64,000 nt of DNA, taken from Linum tenue (lineage: Eukaryota; Streptophyta; Magnoliopsida; Malpighiales; Linaceae). The notes below the pieces were generated by a model. That model made no database searches. It was given only the letters and a program-made list of their open reading frames with translations, and had not been told where the DNA came from. Position numbers and translations under genes: made by a program. Shown here one piece after another: positions 23,955-34,778 of this stretch (position 1 is the stretch's first letter; each line of letters begins with the position of its first letter). Location of the stretch: NCBI GenBank assembly GCA_946122785.1, contig CAMGYJ010000010.1, positions 14,297,467-14,361,466 on the forward strand, read 5' to 3'.

Positions 23955-25181
23955 GGATTTTTTTTCCATAAATATCACTAAAAAGAAAACAAATCCAAAA
24001 ATACCACTATTTCTCGAAAACCGTTGGATAAGGGCCCAATTTTTTATGAAAATGGCATGGCAAGGGGGCGGTTTTACTGACCGCATGGGGCCGGGCCTGT
24101 TTGGTTGCAAACCGCTACACCCCAGCGGTTTGCTATATATTTTTTCGCATAAAAACCATAATTGGTCCTGGCACAATTGGATTAGTGTTTCTCTATGTGC
24201 AAGAAGTTCTAGATTCGAAACACTATCATCCCATACTTAATTATTTTATTTAGTAGAGATAAAAAAAAGATGTTGTGGTGGTTCAAACCCAGATAATAAA
24301 CAATTAACTAAATTCAGCAAAACATTAACACCACCAGACTACAACTCTTTTATTAAAATAATTTTGCACATGTACATATTGACAAAGTTTTACTTCTTGA
24401 ACGCTAAAAATTCTTAATAACTTTGGACGACCACACCTTTGTGCTCCAAAATCCAAACATCGTGAATTTTTTTTTATTTCACATAACTTTTCAAGTACTA
24501 CAACTTTTATCATAGACATAATTTCGGAATGTATGTGGATTTGTGAAAAGGGAAAGTAAAGTTATTCCTAAAACCTCGTATATCCAAAAATAATTCTTGT
24601 TTTGAAAATTTATTCATAGTAAAAGTAGTAGTCCTTGATAAGTTATGCAGAATCAAAAAAAAATTCACGACGTTCGGATTTCGGAGCATAAAGTTATAGA
24701 CGGTCAAAGTTTGGCAAAATCGGGAAAAAACCCGTTCGGGGTAGCAAATGACGTTTTTTCGCGACGAAGGCGGGACTTTGCGACTTGCAAGATCTCGAAA
24801 AATTATGCGGAATAAAAAATATTTGCTACAATCGGATACCCGAGCACAAAGATACGTTCGTTTGAATTTTCCACCTATGTTAGGAATAATCGAAAAAATA
24901 ATAATAAAATAGGACCAAACCGCTGGGTGGGGCAGCGGTTTTGGACCAAACCGCTGGGTGGGGCAGCGGTTTTGGACCAAACCGGCCCTACCCGGTGTGG
25001 TCAATCAACGACACCCTACCCAAGCGGTTTTGGTCGAAAACCTCGCCACCACCCAATGGTTTTCGAGTAAACCGCGGGGTGGGGTGGCGGTTTTCGAGAA
25101 ATGGTGGTATTTTTGGAATTTTTTGGGGTTGGGTGGTATTTTTGAATTTTTTTTTAACAGTGGTATTTCTGTAAAAAGTCC
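23955..25181. mobile_element. MULE-like element, 1,227 bp, 9-bp imperfect TSD
   Basis: GAATAGTTT (23946-23954) and GAATAGTTG (25182-25190) flank it. The ends ggattttttttcc and gtaaaaagtcc start inverted repeats of about 85 bp that include aaaaataccac...tttctcgaaaaccg. The right inner part holds two tandem copies of a 31-bp unit (accaaaccgctgggtggggc ..., 24912-24975). A short relative lies at about 42550-42715. No transposase is present. The rest of the interior (24240-24890) is unassigned. Confidence 0.7.
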
Positions 25182-25323
25182 GAATAGTTGTCACCTTTCC
25201 GGGCTTCCCTCTCATTCGTCTCTTCTTTCTACTCCAACGCAATTATCCGTCTTCGTTTTCTTCTCTCATCCCTTTACTCTATTTCTTCTCTCTCGCGGCG
25301 GTGATTACAAGTTAGTAACGGAG

Positions 25324-25452
25324 ATGGCCAGATCTGTCATCGATGTCGCCTCTCTCTCTCCCATAAAACCTTCCCTCCCCAAATCAATCAAGTTCGCGCT
25401 TTCACCCAAGAAAATCGTGCTCCCAAAAAAAAAGGAGTTCGCGAATTCTTAG
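25324..25452 (+). CDS. Short ORF behind a leader-like stretch, unidentified
   Basis: A pyrimidine-rich leader (about 25195-25320) precedes ATG 25324. The ORF encodes 42 residues (MARSVIDVASLSPIKPSLPK, then a Lys-rich end) and stops at 25450-25452. The composition (Ser, Lys, basic) could be the first exon of a plastid-targeted protein whose remainder is lost, or no gene at all. The MULE 23955-25181 sits about 140 bp upstream, where a promoter would be. I do not recognise it. Confidence 0.25.
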   Translation: MARSVIDVASLSPIKPSLPKSIKFALSPKKIVLPKKKEFANS

Positions 25453-25826
25453 CACTCTATCTGAAATTCACAATTTGAAGCGCCAAAGCGGGGAGCGTGG
25501 GATCTAAAGTCTAAACCCACGAATTAGGTTACATAAGACCAGACCAACATTGCATTCAATCTAGTGTGGTCTGGTCCAAATATCAATCAGCCTCATTTTC
25601 CTCAAGTATTTATAAATTCATAGGAACACACATTATTTTCGGGGTCGGTTTGGTACGGTCTCAATGTCAGACTTGTTTGGTTCGGTCTGCTCTTGAAACT
25701 AATCATTGCACACCCAACCATATCGGGTCGAGTTTGGTTAAATTTTGTTGGCTGAAAGAATAAAAAACATAAAAAAATTTTACTCGGGTTACCCTTTTAG
25801 TATTTCCTTCTACGAATTCCTCATCT

Positions 25827-25997
25827 CTAATTCTTCTTGCTGTGACTCTTTGTTACCTCATCGCATGGCCGTTTGTTACTAGGCCCAGCACCAGAATCAC
25901 TAGAGTCCCTCAAGCGGACTGCTACCTGCCGAGAAACATAACCAGTAGGTTGTTGTGTTTTCGTAGATGATATAGCTGGGATCTTTGTTCTGGCCAT
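25827..25997 (-). CDS. Short ORF with an H3-tail-like start, unidentified
   Basis: ATG 25997-25995 to stop 25829-25827 gives 56 residues: MARTKIPAISSTKTQQPTGY..., then SRQVAVRLRDSSDSGAGPSN and KRPCDE. Upstream on the minus strand are a possible splice acceptor (ttgcag, just before the ATG), a donor-like aatcggag|gttagg near 26333, and a TATAAATA string near 26517-26524, so a spliced leader is possible. The MARTK start and a QVA..R..S pattern recall the histone H3 tail, but there is no H3 core and the likeness may be chance. Function is unknown. Confidence 0.25.
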   Translation of the reverse strand: MARTKIPAISSTKTQQPTGYVSRQVAVRLRDSSDSGAGPSNKRPCDEVTKSHSKKN

Positions 25998-26608
25998 CCC
26001 TGCAACAGAACAAGTAGAATGATATCACTACAATTACTATTAGCAATGTAGAATGTTACTGGTACAATCCATATTAAACTAGCACTGTTAGAACAAGTAG
26101 AATACTACTGTTAGAACAAGTTATACGTTTACATTAAACTAGCACTGTTAGCAGATCAAAGCGATGGGTACTAGTACCACAGCTACCACTAGCAATGGTA
26201 CAATTCTTACGAATATCAGTGGATCATAACAACACCAAACAAACATGAAAAAAAATAAAGACAGGCCTGCATGTGGCTAATTCCAACGTTGCAACCCAAA
26301 AACAAAAAACAGTAATGTAAATAAACCTAACCTCCGATTGTCTTCACGGGCTTGTTTGTGATGTACCTTGAATACCTAGGCAGCCCGTATCCAAGCTCCG
26401 TGGCTAGCTCTTTCTAGGAGTAGGGGGAGGACCCAGAAAAGAACGACGACGGAAGTAGGTGGTTCGTCTACGCACTTAACAAGAAGGAGATAAAAACCTA
26501 AGTTAGCAAACCAGATATTTATAGCAAAAGATGAATTGGGGAGGAGCGGCAGCGTCGACGAATAAGTCCGACAAAGCAAGCATCAACGGAGACTGATCCA
26601 TGCAAAAT

Positions 26609-27022
26609 GAGCATATTGGTTGGAATTTGGGAACAGAAAGATCTAGGGCAAATACAATATATTAGCCATAATTATCAAGCAGCGGGGAATTATAGACACA
26701 ACTATCGAAATACAAATTATTAGCCAATCGTTAAGTTTTCGTTAACACTTCTGTTAGTAATGATGAATAAACTTTTACGATGGTGAGCTGGCTCCCACGT
26801 GGCAGTCATCATATCATATTTTTTACGATGCTGACATGACCTACGTTAAAAATTTGAAAACAGTAACGGGCTGTTAGCCAAATCTTGACCCACAACAATA
26901 GTTATGGCTAATAATTTGTATTTCGATAATTGTGGCTATAATTCCCCGCTACTTAATAGTTATGGATAATATATTGTATTTACCCTAGATCTTTCTGTTC
27001 CCAAATTCCAACCAATATGCTC
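26609..27022. mobile_element. Foldback element with arms of about 135 bp
   Basis: The left arm (gagcatattggttggaattt ... agatctagggcaaatacaat ... caaattattagcc) is repeated inverted on the right with few changes (26609 to about 26745, and about 26890 to 27022). The spacer is about 145 bp. The whole could form a long hairpin. The palindrome agatct (left and right) marks a possible inner boundary: the element proper may start at gggcaaatac and have inserted within an older inverted repeat. No protein is encoded. Confidence 0.7.
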
Positions 27023-27024
27023 TA

Positions 27025-29119
27025 GGTTTGCCACAATATTGAAGTGGGGATTGGACTGTTGCAGGAAAGGTGTTAGCCAATAAGAATAAAAGCGATGCTC
27101 TGGCCAGTGCTAGAGATACCATGAAGCCTTACTTGGCGTTCAGAATTTGTTTATGAATCTTGGTGTTCAATTTCATTCATTGAATTAATAAATAGTGTAT
27201 GCTTTCTTGGTTTTTACTTGATTCGCAACCCAAGATGTGTCTTATTATGAGATGTTGCTCACCCCATCAAAACATACACGACCCTACACCGCATGTGAGA
27301 TGGTGCTGGGGCTAGTGATTCCTCATCTCTAATTCATTGCCAGAATGTGACATAATTAAAGCAGAGATTTGCAAGGCCAATTCAAAGAGGAGTTGAAATT
27401 CTTGATCTTGCTTCTTGACTCTTTACATTATAGGGATGATTCATTTGTTAGAAACATAAGTATATCTAACCTGTCCAGCCACAGCGAGGCCATCAGCAAG
27501 CAAGGAGGTTGCCACTACTTCCATTTATTAGTGAAACTTGCCTACAATCCTTATAGCTTCATCATTTGTCAATGATTTCCTTCTTCTTCTCATATTTTTT
27601 CCTCAAAGCAGGAGAATGAGTTTAAAAGTCTATTTATTTAGTTTATATGGGTGAGAATGATTTTTAATATGAGTTAATTCACTAATTTGTTTATATTTTG
27701 AAAAATAAAAATTATGGTTAGAAAGTTTCTATAAAATTTATAGAAGGTTTAAAAGCTTATGTTTCCAATTTTACTTATCATATCGTTTTTATATATGAAA
27801 CTAGACTTTAACTGCATTGTTTGAGAAGAAGTTTTTTTTTCCTCGCCGATATTCAAATAGGATGCCTAATTTTTTTTTTTTTTGTTTCCAAAACAAATCA
27901 CGATCTTAAGAGGGTTAAGGAACTTTTGTTCCAATTACACATCACATGGATATGATCGTGGTGTCTTGACAATCTTTATAAGTTGGTTTTGTAGATCGTT
28001 TTTCTTATCACTTTAATAAACTATTTTTCCTGTTTCTAATTATTCGAAATAAATAAACTACAAAGTGGATATGTTCTGAGTGGCCATTGTGCTATTCTAC
28101 AGACACAAATCTATACATAAACAAAGAAGAATTAAATGGATCTTGTCTAGTTCATGTTCTATCTTCTAAAGACAAAGTTATATAAGAACATCTCAACCCA
28201 TGTCTTAACTAGATCTGAGAATATATATAGTAAATCGACCAATGACTATCTTGGACTATGAATTGGTCCTATGGGAGATCTCCTACTGTGTTTGGTGCCA
28301 AATTCTTAAAACCCTAAAAGATGCTACCAAAATGTACAATTAAACAAATGTGCACAATATGATATAGCAGCTAAATATAGAAATGCACGCCAATGTGACC
28401 ATATGCTTTGAATCAAACTATGAGAGTTGTCTTTTATATGATTAAGGTGAGTTGGTAACTAAGTTACAGGTAGTTGGTGGTCGGCTGTAGGGGGTTAATG
28501 AGACCCATACAGGACAAAACAGCAGACTAATTAGACAAAATATATGTTTAATCGTAAAGGTTAGTGTGCTCCACAACATATGATACTTTGAGTGACTTTA
28601 TCCTTGAATGCAATTTAATGTTGAATGAGAATTGTGGATTATTATTTTTGATCAACTTGATATAGAGTTCAAGTATAGAGAAAAAGGGTTTGTGGTTACC
28701 CATTAAAGATGGAAGTATAGCGCTGTATTTCAAATTCGAGTTTATGTTCAAAAAAGAGCTATCTCAATGAGAGTATCAGAGTATTACACCATACATATAT
28801 TTTAGGCTTAAACCCGTACTTCGCAAACAATGTTTTTTTTTTTTTTACTAAAGTTTATGTTTGAAATAAGAAGTAATATGATCAATTTTCACATAATACA
28901 ATTCTCCAATCATGTGAATCGACAAATGAACCAATATAAAATAAATCCAGTTCACGAAAAAGTAGGTTCAGTCGCATGTAAAATAATTTTGAAACTATCG
29001 AGTCAACCTTCCATTAAAATAATATAATATACATCTAAGCTATAACAGTAAATTGAACTCGATGGACAATGAGGCATCATATTCCAAATTGGACTCTATG
29101 CAAAAAACCAAATATTTAG
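27025..29119. other. Intergenic, no gene seen
   Basis: A+T-rich DNA without exon-like sequence. The longest plus frame (27369-27575, 68 residues) shows no motif and no supporting splice or promoter context. Confidence 0.55.
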
Positions 29120-29455
29120 TTGAATAGAAAACTCACAAAGATTGTCAATTGATAAGATTCTAAAGCAGAAACGCATTCACTAAATGCGCGTGATTGAAAT
29201 ATGCGTGATCAATCGACCTTAAGTTGAATAATCAAAAAATTCACAAAGATTGTTAATCTATAAAACATAAAAAAAATTGATAAGATTTTATAACGGAAAT
29301 GCAAAATCATAATACATGTGATCGAAATATGCGTGATTAGTCGACCTTGAGTTGAATAGTTGTAAAACTCACAAACATTGTTAATATGTAAGAATTTAAA
29401 AAAATTAGAATGCATCGCCTTAATACACGTAATCAAAATATGTGTGATCGGTGGG
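29120..29455. repeat. Tandem repeat, three copies of about 104-128 bp
   Basis: Three successive units begin ttgaata (29120, 29224, 29352) and share cacaaa.attgt.aat, gatcgaaatatgcgtgat or variants, and a gtcgacctt-like end. The middle unit is longer because of an A-rich insertion. No coding or transposon context is visible. Confidence 0.7.
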
Positions 29456-29922
29456 CGTATGTAAATTCTTTAATCTCCTCTAAGTGGTGAAAAATTAGTC
29501 AACGATTGAAGACGGGGGAGAAATTTTCAACAACTGAAGAGATGAAGTTATTTTGGACCAAATGAAATTGCCATTAAAATTCACGATAATTACAAAAACC
29601 CACGTAATTAATAGTAAATCTAAACGTACCAAAGCTTTTATATATCAATAAATAATTAAAAGAAGAAATAAATTATATATTCGATTAATCACTTGTTAAT
29701 CCGTACGTACAATATTTCAAGCTCAACTCCACACAACATTAACCCCTGACCAGGTAACGACAAGATGGCTACTACTATAGTACAGCTAGCTATATTTAGC
29801 CCAAAGGAAAAAGGGGTTGGTGGTGGGAGAAGAAGTGAAGTAGAGAGAATAGGACAAACCGGATCATTAAGGTAATCCGGTTTAATCAACTTATAATTAA
29901 GAATCAAAACTAAAGTAACTAA

Positions 29923-30315
29923 TCATATATGTAGTAAACTTCTTCTGATGGAGTCCAAATCAAAATGCTGATTGTTGGGATCAATGGTGTCCAGCAACTG
30001 GGACAGCCTTCCACTCAAATCATCCACCTCTTTCTCCAGCTTCCTGATGTGGCTGCATGTCTCCTTCAACACCTTCGACGCCTGTGCCTGCAACAACATT
30101 ATATTACCAAAGCAGGTTTCAAATGTTGAACAAATGTGGTTGGTTAAGACAAAGCTAATTAAGATGCAGTAAAATATGAGCAGAGTTCATACCCTTGAGG
30201 GCTTCCTCGGATTAAGTTGCGGTAGAAGGGCTTGTAGTTTCAAGACGAGGTCAGTGATAATCTCATCTTCAGACATTGTTGAAGCTCTTGATGATGATGA
30301 TCTCCTGCTAGACAT
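29923..30315 (-). CDS. PRE: PRE-type atypical HLH (non-DNA-binding bHLH), two exons
   Basis: Exon 1 is 30315-30193 and exon 2 is 30087-29923, with a GT-AG intron of 105 bp between (phase 0), giving 95 residues. The start [20 protein letters not shown] is typical of the paclobutrazol-resistance/KIDARI/ILI1 family, as are [12 protein letters not shown] and [20 protein letters not shown]. There is no basic region, only helix 1, loop and helix 2. Family members bind and sequester inhibitory HLH proteins such as IBH1 and HFR1, and so promote cell elongation under brassinosteroid, gibberellin, auxin and light control. Length (about 90-95 aa) and intron position match the family. The PRE1-6 subtype cannot be told. 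All residues of the HLH core are present, so the gene looks functional. Confidence 0.95.
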
Positions 30316-30395
30316 GAGTAAGGATGAGAAATTGCTCTATACAACTGGAAAAGAGAACTGGTTGTGTGGGAAGTTCAAATGGAAGGGGAACGAAA

Positions 30396-30731
30396 AGCTT
30401 AAATAGAGCTCATACGAAGAGGTGAAAATGGGCAGAGAAGGTTTTGTTTTCTATTATGCCTTTCCCAACAAACAACGACAGCAGAAGAAGAAGAAGAAAA
30501 AGAAAGGTAAGGAGGGAAAAGGGTCCCCCCAGTTTTGTCTCTCGTCGTCGTTATTGCGATGCATATATCAAATATATGGGACCGGCATGCAATTATTGAG
30601 TGGGAGAGGAGGGAATTAAATGGGAAAGCATCCCTTCCTTTGCAAAAGGACAGTGTCAAAATTGTCAGCTTGTCTGGTTCTTAATTTAGTAGGAGATTCA
30701 TCAAACATGTTTCGCCTTATGGGGACACGTG
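30396..30731 (-). promoter_or_regulatory. PRE promoter: TATA-like box and G-box
   Basis: On the minus strand ctatttaagc (about 30397-30406) lies some 85 bp upstream of the ATG and can serve as a TATA box. A perfect G-box CACGTG is at 30726-30731, about 410 bp upstream. G-boxes are targets of PIF-type bHLH factors, which are known regulators of PRE genes. That this copy is so regulated is an inference. A GAA microsatellite lies between them (about 30480-30505). Confidence 0.45.
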
Positions 30732-31031
30732 TCATAACTCCTGTTTCATATCACACATCATTTCAAGAGGGAAATTCAGACCACCGGGAGTAGTTGATCT
30801 CGTCCACGTCCAAGACAACACTGATTCAAGCACGAGAAGTTGGTGACATCTAGAGTCCTTATAGAAACCATGGTGGCCTAAGTTTTATTGGAATGTTTTT
30901 GGAAGGAAGCCATTACATTCGAATCTAGTTAAGGTCTTTTTTTAGCAATTCTGTTAAGGGGTTAAAGTTCTTTCCCCGAGTGTGGTTTCAATAGTTGAAG
31001 GTGTAATTTTTTTTATAGAAAAGTTGGAAGG
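30732..31031. other. Upstream intergenic DNA between PRE and the Pack-MULE
   Basis: No ORF or recognisable element. It may hold distal PRE regulatory sites, but none can be pointed to beyond the G-box. Confidence 0.4.
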
Positions 31032-31730
31032 TTTAATTAGCGGGTTAATTGCATGGTTGGTCACTGAGATTACGAAAAACGTTCATGTTTGGTCACTGAA
31101 AATATTTAAATCCAGTCTTGGTCACTCAAATTAGTTAAATGATTCAAGTTTGGTCACTCTCCGTTAACTCCAGCTTATGTGGCAGTCAACTTTCACAGTT
31201 GACCGTTAAATACGTGACGTGACAATTAAAAAATTATTAAAAATAAAAAAATAAACTTTTATATTTTCCACCTCATTATTACCTTCATAAAAAATAAAAA
31301 ATAAAAAGCCTATAATTGCTCCCAGCTAATCTCCGACCACTCGCCTCGCAGCCCAGCGACTCCCGGTTCAGATCGCCGTGTTTACAACAGCTCGCCGCCG
31401 CGATGTTGAAGTGGAGCGCGATCCCGAGTCCCTCCGCCGCGACATTGAAGTGGAGCGCCTTCCCTTCGCAGTTCCCACCCGCCATTTCCTCAAACTTTCT
31501 TCCTCCCATGTCCTTGTCCCTTTCTTCATTCCTTCAACCATATAACAACCAAATTCCCCCCATATCTCCTTAAACACCACCCACTCCTCAATTTCCCAAA
31601 CCCAATTCCAATTTCCAAACCACCGAAACCAAGAAAATGGCGACGAGAGCCGGGGAGTTGTTCGAAGATCGCGCTCCACCCCCTTTCATCAATTGAAAAG
31701 AAGAGAAGAGAAGAGGAAGCAATTATGAAT

Positions 31731-32195
31731 CTAAGTGGAACTCAAAGCCGCAAATCCACCCCCTTTCATCATCTGCTTGAACTCCTTGAAATTGACCATC
31801 CCGTCGCCATCGACGTCGACCTTCCTGATCATCTTGCGGCAGTCCTCGAGGGTCCGGCCCTGCTTGAGGCCGAGGGAGGCGAGGACGGAGCGGAGCTCGT
31901 CCACGGTGATGAAGCCGTCGCCGTTCTGGTCGAAGACGTTGAATGCCTCCCGTATGTCCTCCTCCTCGTCCCGCTCGTCCATGATGGTCTGGTACTGGTA
32001 GAGCTCCCCAAACTCGTCCATGTCGACGAAGCCGTCGCCGTTGACGTCGATCTTCTCGATCATCTGCGTCAGGTCCCCCTCCGAGATGTAGATCCCCAGG
32101 TTCTGCAGCGAGTCGCTCAGCTCTTTCCTCGTGATCTTCCCGTCCCCGTTCCTGTCGAACATCTGGAACACTCTCCTCAGCTCGTTCGCGTCCAA
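31731..32195 (-). pseudogene. Captured calmodulin-like protein (CML3/CML7 type), start codon lost
   Basis: The frame encodes four complete EF-hands with loops [36 protein letters not shown] and [12 protein letters not shown]. All have the acidic residues needed for calcium. The C-terminal KGGGFAAL matches CML3/CML7-like proteins, which are cytosolic calcium sensors. The codon where the family starts (M-D-x-x-EL+RVFQMFD) is TTG here (32195-32193). The next in-frame ATG is at 32162-32160, just before loop 1, and would give 144 residues lacking most of the first helix. The open frame runs upstream without any ATG through a (CT)n tract. A 6-bp duplication (taccagtaccag) adds two residues after EF2. 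There are no introns. It is either a captured pseudogene or a chimeric ORF of uncertain translation. Confidence 0.85.
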
Positions 32196-32197
32196 TT

Positions 32198-32229
32198 TTT
32201 TTTCTCTCTCTCTCTCTCTCTGTTTTTTT
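32198..32229. repeat. (CT)n / poly-T microsatellite in captured 5' leader
   Basis: A run of tctctctctctctctctc flanked by T tracts lies just upstream of the lost CML start. Plant 5' UTRs often carry such GA/CT tracts, so it probably came along with the captured gene. Slippage here may have changed the leader length. Confidence 0.7.
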
Positions 32230-32771
32230 CTCCTCCTCGATCGAATTGATTCAGGGGAAGTTGGGCTTTTCTGATGGATTACAGGGTACAAGGAAGGAAG
32301 TATGATGATGGAGGTTGGAAATTAAGAGCAAGGTATAATTAGGAATGAATGGGATTTGCTTTATGAGGGGGTCGGGATCGCGCTCCACTTCAACGTCGCG
32401 GCGGCGAGCTATTGTAAACTCGGCGATCTGAACCGGGAGTCGCTGGGCTGCGAGGCTGAGTGGTCGGAGATTAGCTGGGAGCAATTGTAGGTTTTTTATT
32501 TTTTTATTTTTTAATGAAGGTAATAATGAGGTGGAAAATATAAAAGTTTATTTTTTTTATTTTTAATAAATTTTTAATTGCCACGTCACGTATTTAACGG
32601 TCAACTATGAAAGTTGATTGCCACGTAAGCTGGAGTTAACGGAGAGTGACCAAACTTGAATCATTTAACTAATTTGAGTGACCAAGACTGGATTTAAATA
32701 TTTTCAGTGACCAAACATGAACGTTTTTTGTAATCTCAGTGACCAACCATGCAATCAACCCTTTAATTAGC

Positions 32772-33747
32772 ATTATATATCCAGTAGTTGAGCTCTCCCG
32801 AAACGTTCATGATTCAAGTACGAGAAGGCGGTGACACTAAATTCCCATATAACCTTGTTGACTTTAGTTGATTCAAGGGGTTTTTTGGAAGGAAGCTACC
32901 AAATGTTGAATCTAGCTTATTTGGTCTTCTTGTAGCAATTTGGTCAAGGGGTAGAAGATTGTCCGTCTCCTAAATAACCTTCTATGCATTGGGGTTAAAC
33001 ATCTCAGCATCATTTCAATTTCTTCTTATCATATGTGGGTGACAACATTCCTGAGTTTGGGTTTAGCCATCATTTGTATAATGAACACGCAAGTGTTTAG
33101 GATGACCATATACATATACAAGTGGTTGGGCCATCATAGTCCAGCCAGACCCCTTATTAGATTGAGAATCTTGCAGTCATTTTTTTTAGGGTGATGGGAA
33201 CACCAAGAAAGCACACAACATAAAATGGCCTTATCACCGACATTCAGTGTTTCTTGATTGGGTTTCGATTATGATAAAATTAATAGTGCCAATCCCAATT
33301 GAGTTCTTATCTTTTGTGTTTAAGCATCATCTTCTCGTCGCATCTGTAGATAGTTATAACGTTGCTTAAATGTTAAAATTACTATGGCTAAATCTTCCAC
33401 TAGATTATATGCTTTTTACACATAACAAATTCCACATAATGTCATTAAACTTAGCTTCCAGGGCCATAAGAATATTGTTTTAGTATATATAACCCCACTA
33501 TTTGAAAAAAAAAATATTAATTATTTACGTATGAAGCAAAAGAGTCTAACAAACTTGAATTAAACTTCTAGGATTAGTTTCGTGAATGTGACATATTTAT
33601 AACTCAATATTAGGTATTCTCATGAACTTTAATTGAACCTATACAGAAAATATAAATACATTGATATTGACCACACATCATACTCCACTATCTGACACCC
33701 ATTACCAACAAACCAGCTAACTTGAAGAATTTTTGTAGAAATACCAC
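32772..33747. other. Intergenic, no gene seen
   Basis: A+T-rich DNA between two MULEs. No exon-like frame, RNA gene or repeat could be supported. Confidence 0.5.
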
Positions 33748-34778
33748 TAAATAAAAGGCAAAATACACTTGCATAGTCAAAACTTTGGCTTTTGTGACAA
33801 TAATAGCCATTTTTGGCGAAATACCGAATATAGCTACTAATTTGAATGTTTGATGACAAATATAGTCATTTCCGTTACATTCTTTAACGGTGTTAGTGAC
33901 ACCGTTAGTGGAATAAACGGAATGCTGACTTGGCTGCCTTCTCAGCCTCTCCGTCGCTTACACCTCATACTTCAGTGACATGTAGGACGACACGTCAATA
34001 AAAAAAATATATCGGCACCCTTAAAATCGGGGACCCGAGCCTCGTTCTCCCTCCTCCTTTTATTTTCACTTCCCCCACTGAATCTAGGGTTTCAGAACCC
34101 ATCACCGCCACCTCCTTTGAACCGCGGCCGCTGATTAAAGGCGGCCCACCGTAACCCATTTCACCCTCCTCCTTCCTTCCCCAAGCTCCTTCGCCTCCGC
34201 TGTTTCGCGCCGACCCCGACTCCGCCGTTTCATGCCACACCCACCTCCACCGTAGCCGCTACTCCTTCAAGAAGATTCATCATGTCTCAAAGGGGCGCTT
34301 CCTCTCCGAGAAGCGAAAATGCTCAAAATAGCCTTGGGGAAGTCGCTTTCTACCACATGCGCCTTGTGTGACTAACAGAAGCAGGAAGTCAGGCAGAATG
34401 TTCTACAGCTGTCCACATTGGAAGGTAAAGTAGATTTTGCTAGCCCATTTGTAATTCGTACATTATGAGATGAGATTGGTGACTATAGAAGTTGTTGTTT
34501 CAGGATCCAAGTAAAAATGGCTAAATTACACGTTTGGTCACTCAAATTATACACATCTTTCACATTTGCCACCCGAATTACTTTTCTTTCTGATTCGCCA
34601 CTAACTTTACGAATCGTTTCACCATTCGTCACCGGCCGTTACACTCCGTTAAATTTGTCCTACGTGGCAGTCAACTATAAAGTTTGACCGTTAACTAGTG
34701 ACGTGGAAATTAAAAAAATAAAAAATTTTATTTATTTTCCACCTCATCATTCAACCTACTTTGACTATGTAATTTATC

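Larger units (their letters stand above)
31042..32761. mobile_element. Pack-MULE carrying a calmodulin-like gene, 10-bp TSD
   Basis: TTTAATTAGC flanks the element (31032-31041 and 32762-32771). The ends gggttaattgcatggttggt and its complement start TIRs of about 390 bp (31042 to about 31435, and about 32370 to 32761), which match closely through gctcccagctaatctccgac and cgatcccga. Between the TIRs lies a G+C-rich captured gene of the CML3/CML7 type on the minus strand. No transposase is present. The TIR family (repeated 'tggtcactc/gagtgacca' strings) is shared with the nested MULEs at 34519-37477 and 34779-36474. Confidence 0.93.

Noticed and set aside
31725..32249. A 174-residue plus-strand ORF opposite the calmodulin-like gene
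   Set aside because: It is an antisense shadow of G+C-rich EF-hand coding DNA with no motif of its own.
31731..32291. A 186-residue calmodulin-like protein with a long N-terminal extension
   Set aside because: The extended frame begins with TTG and has no ATG before EF-hand 1. It lies inside MULE TIRs, so it is recorded as a captured gene with a lost start instead.
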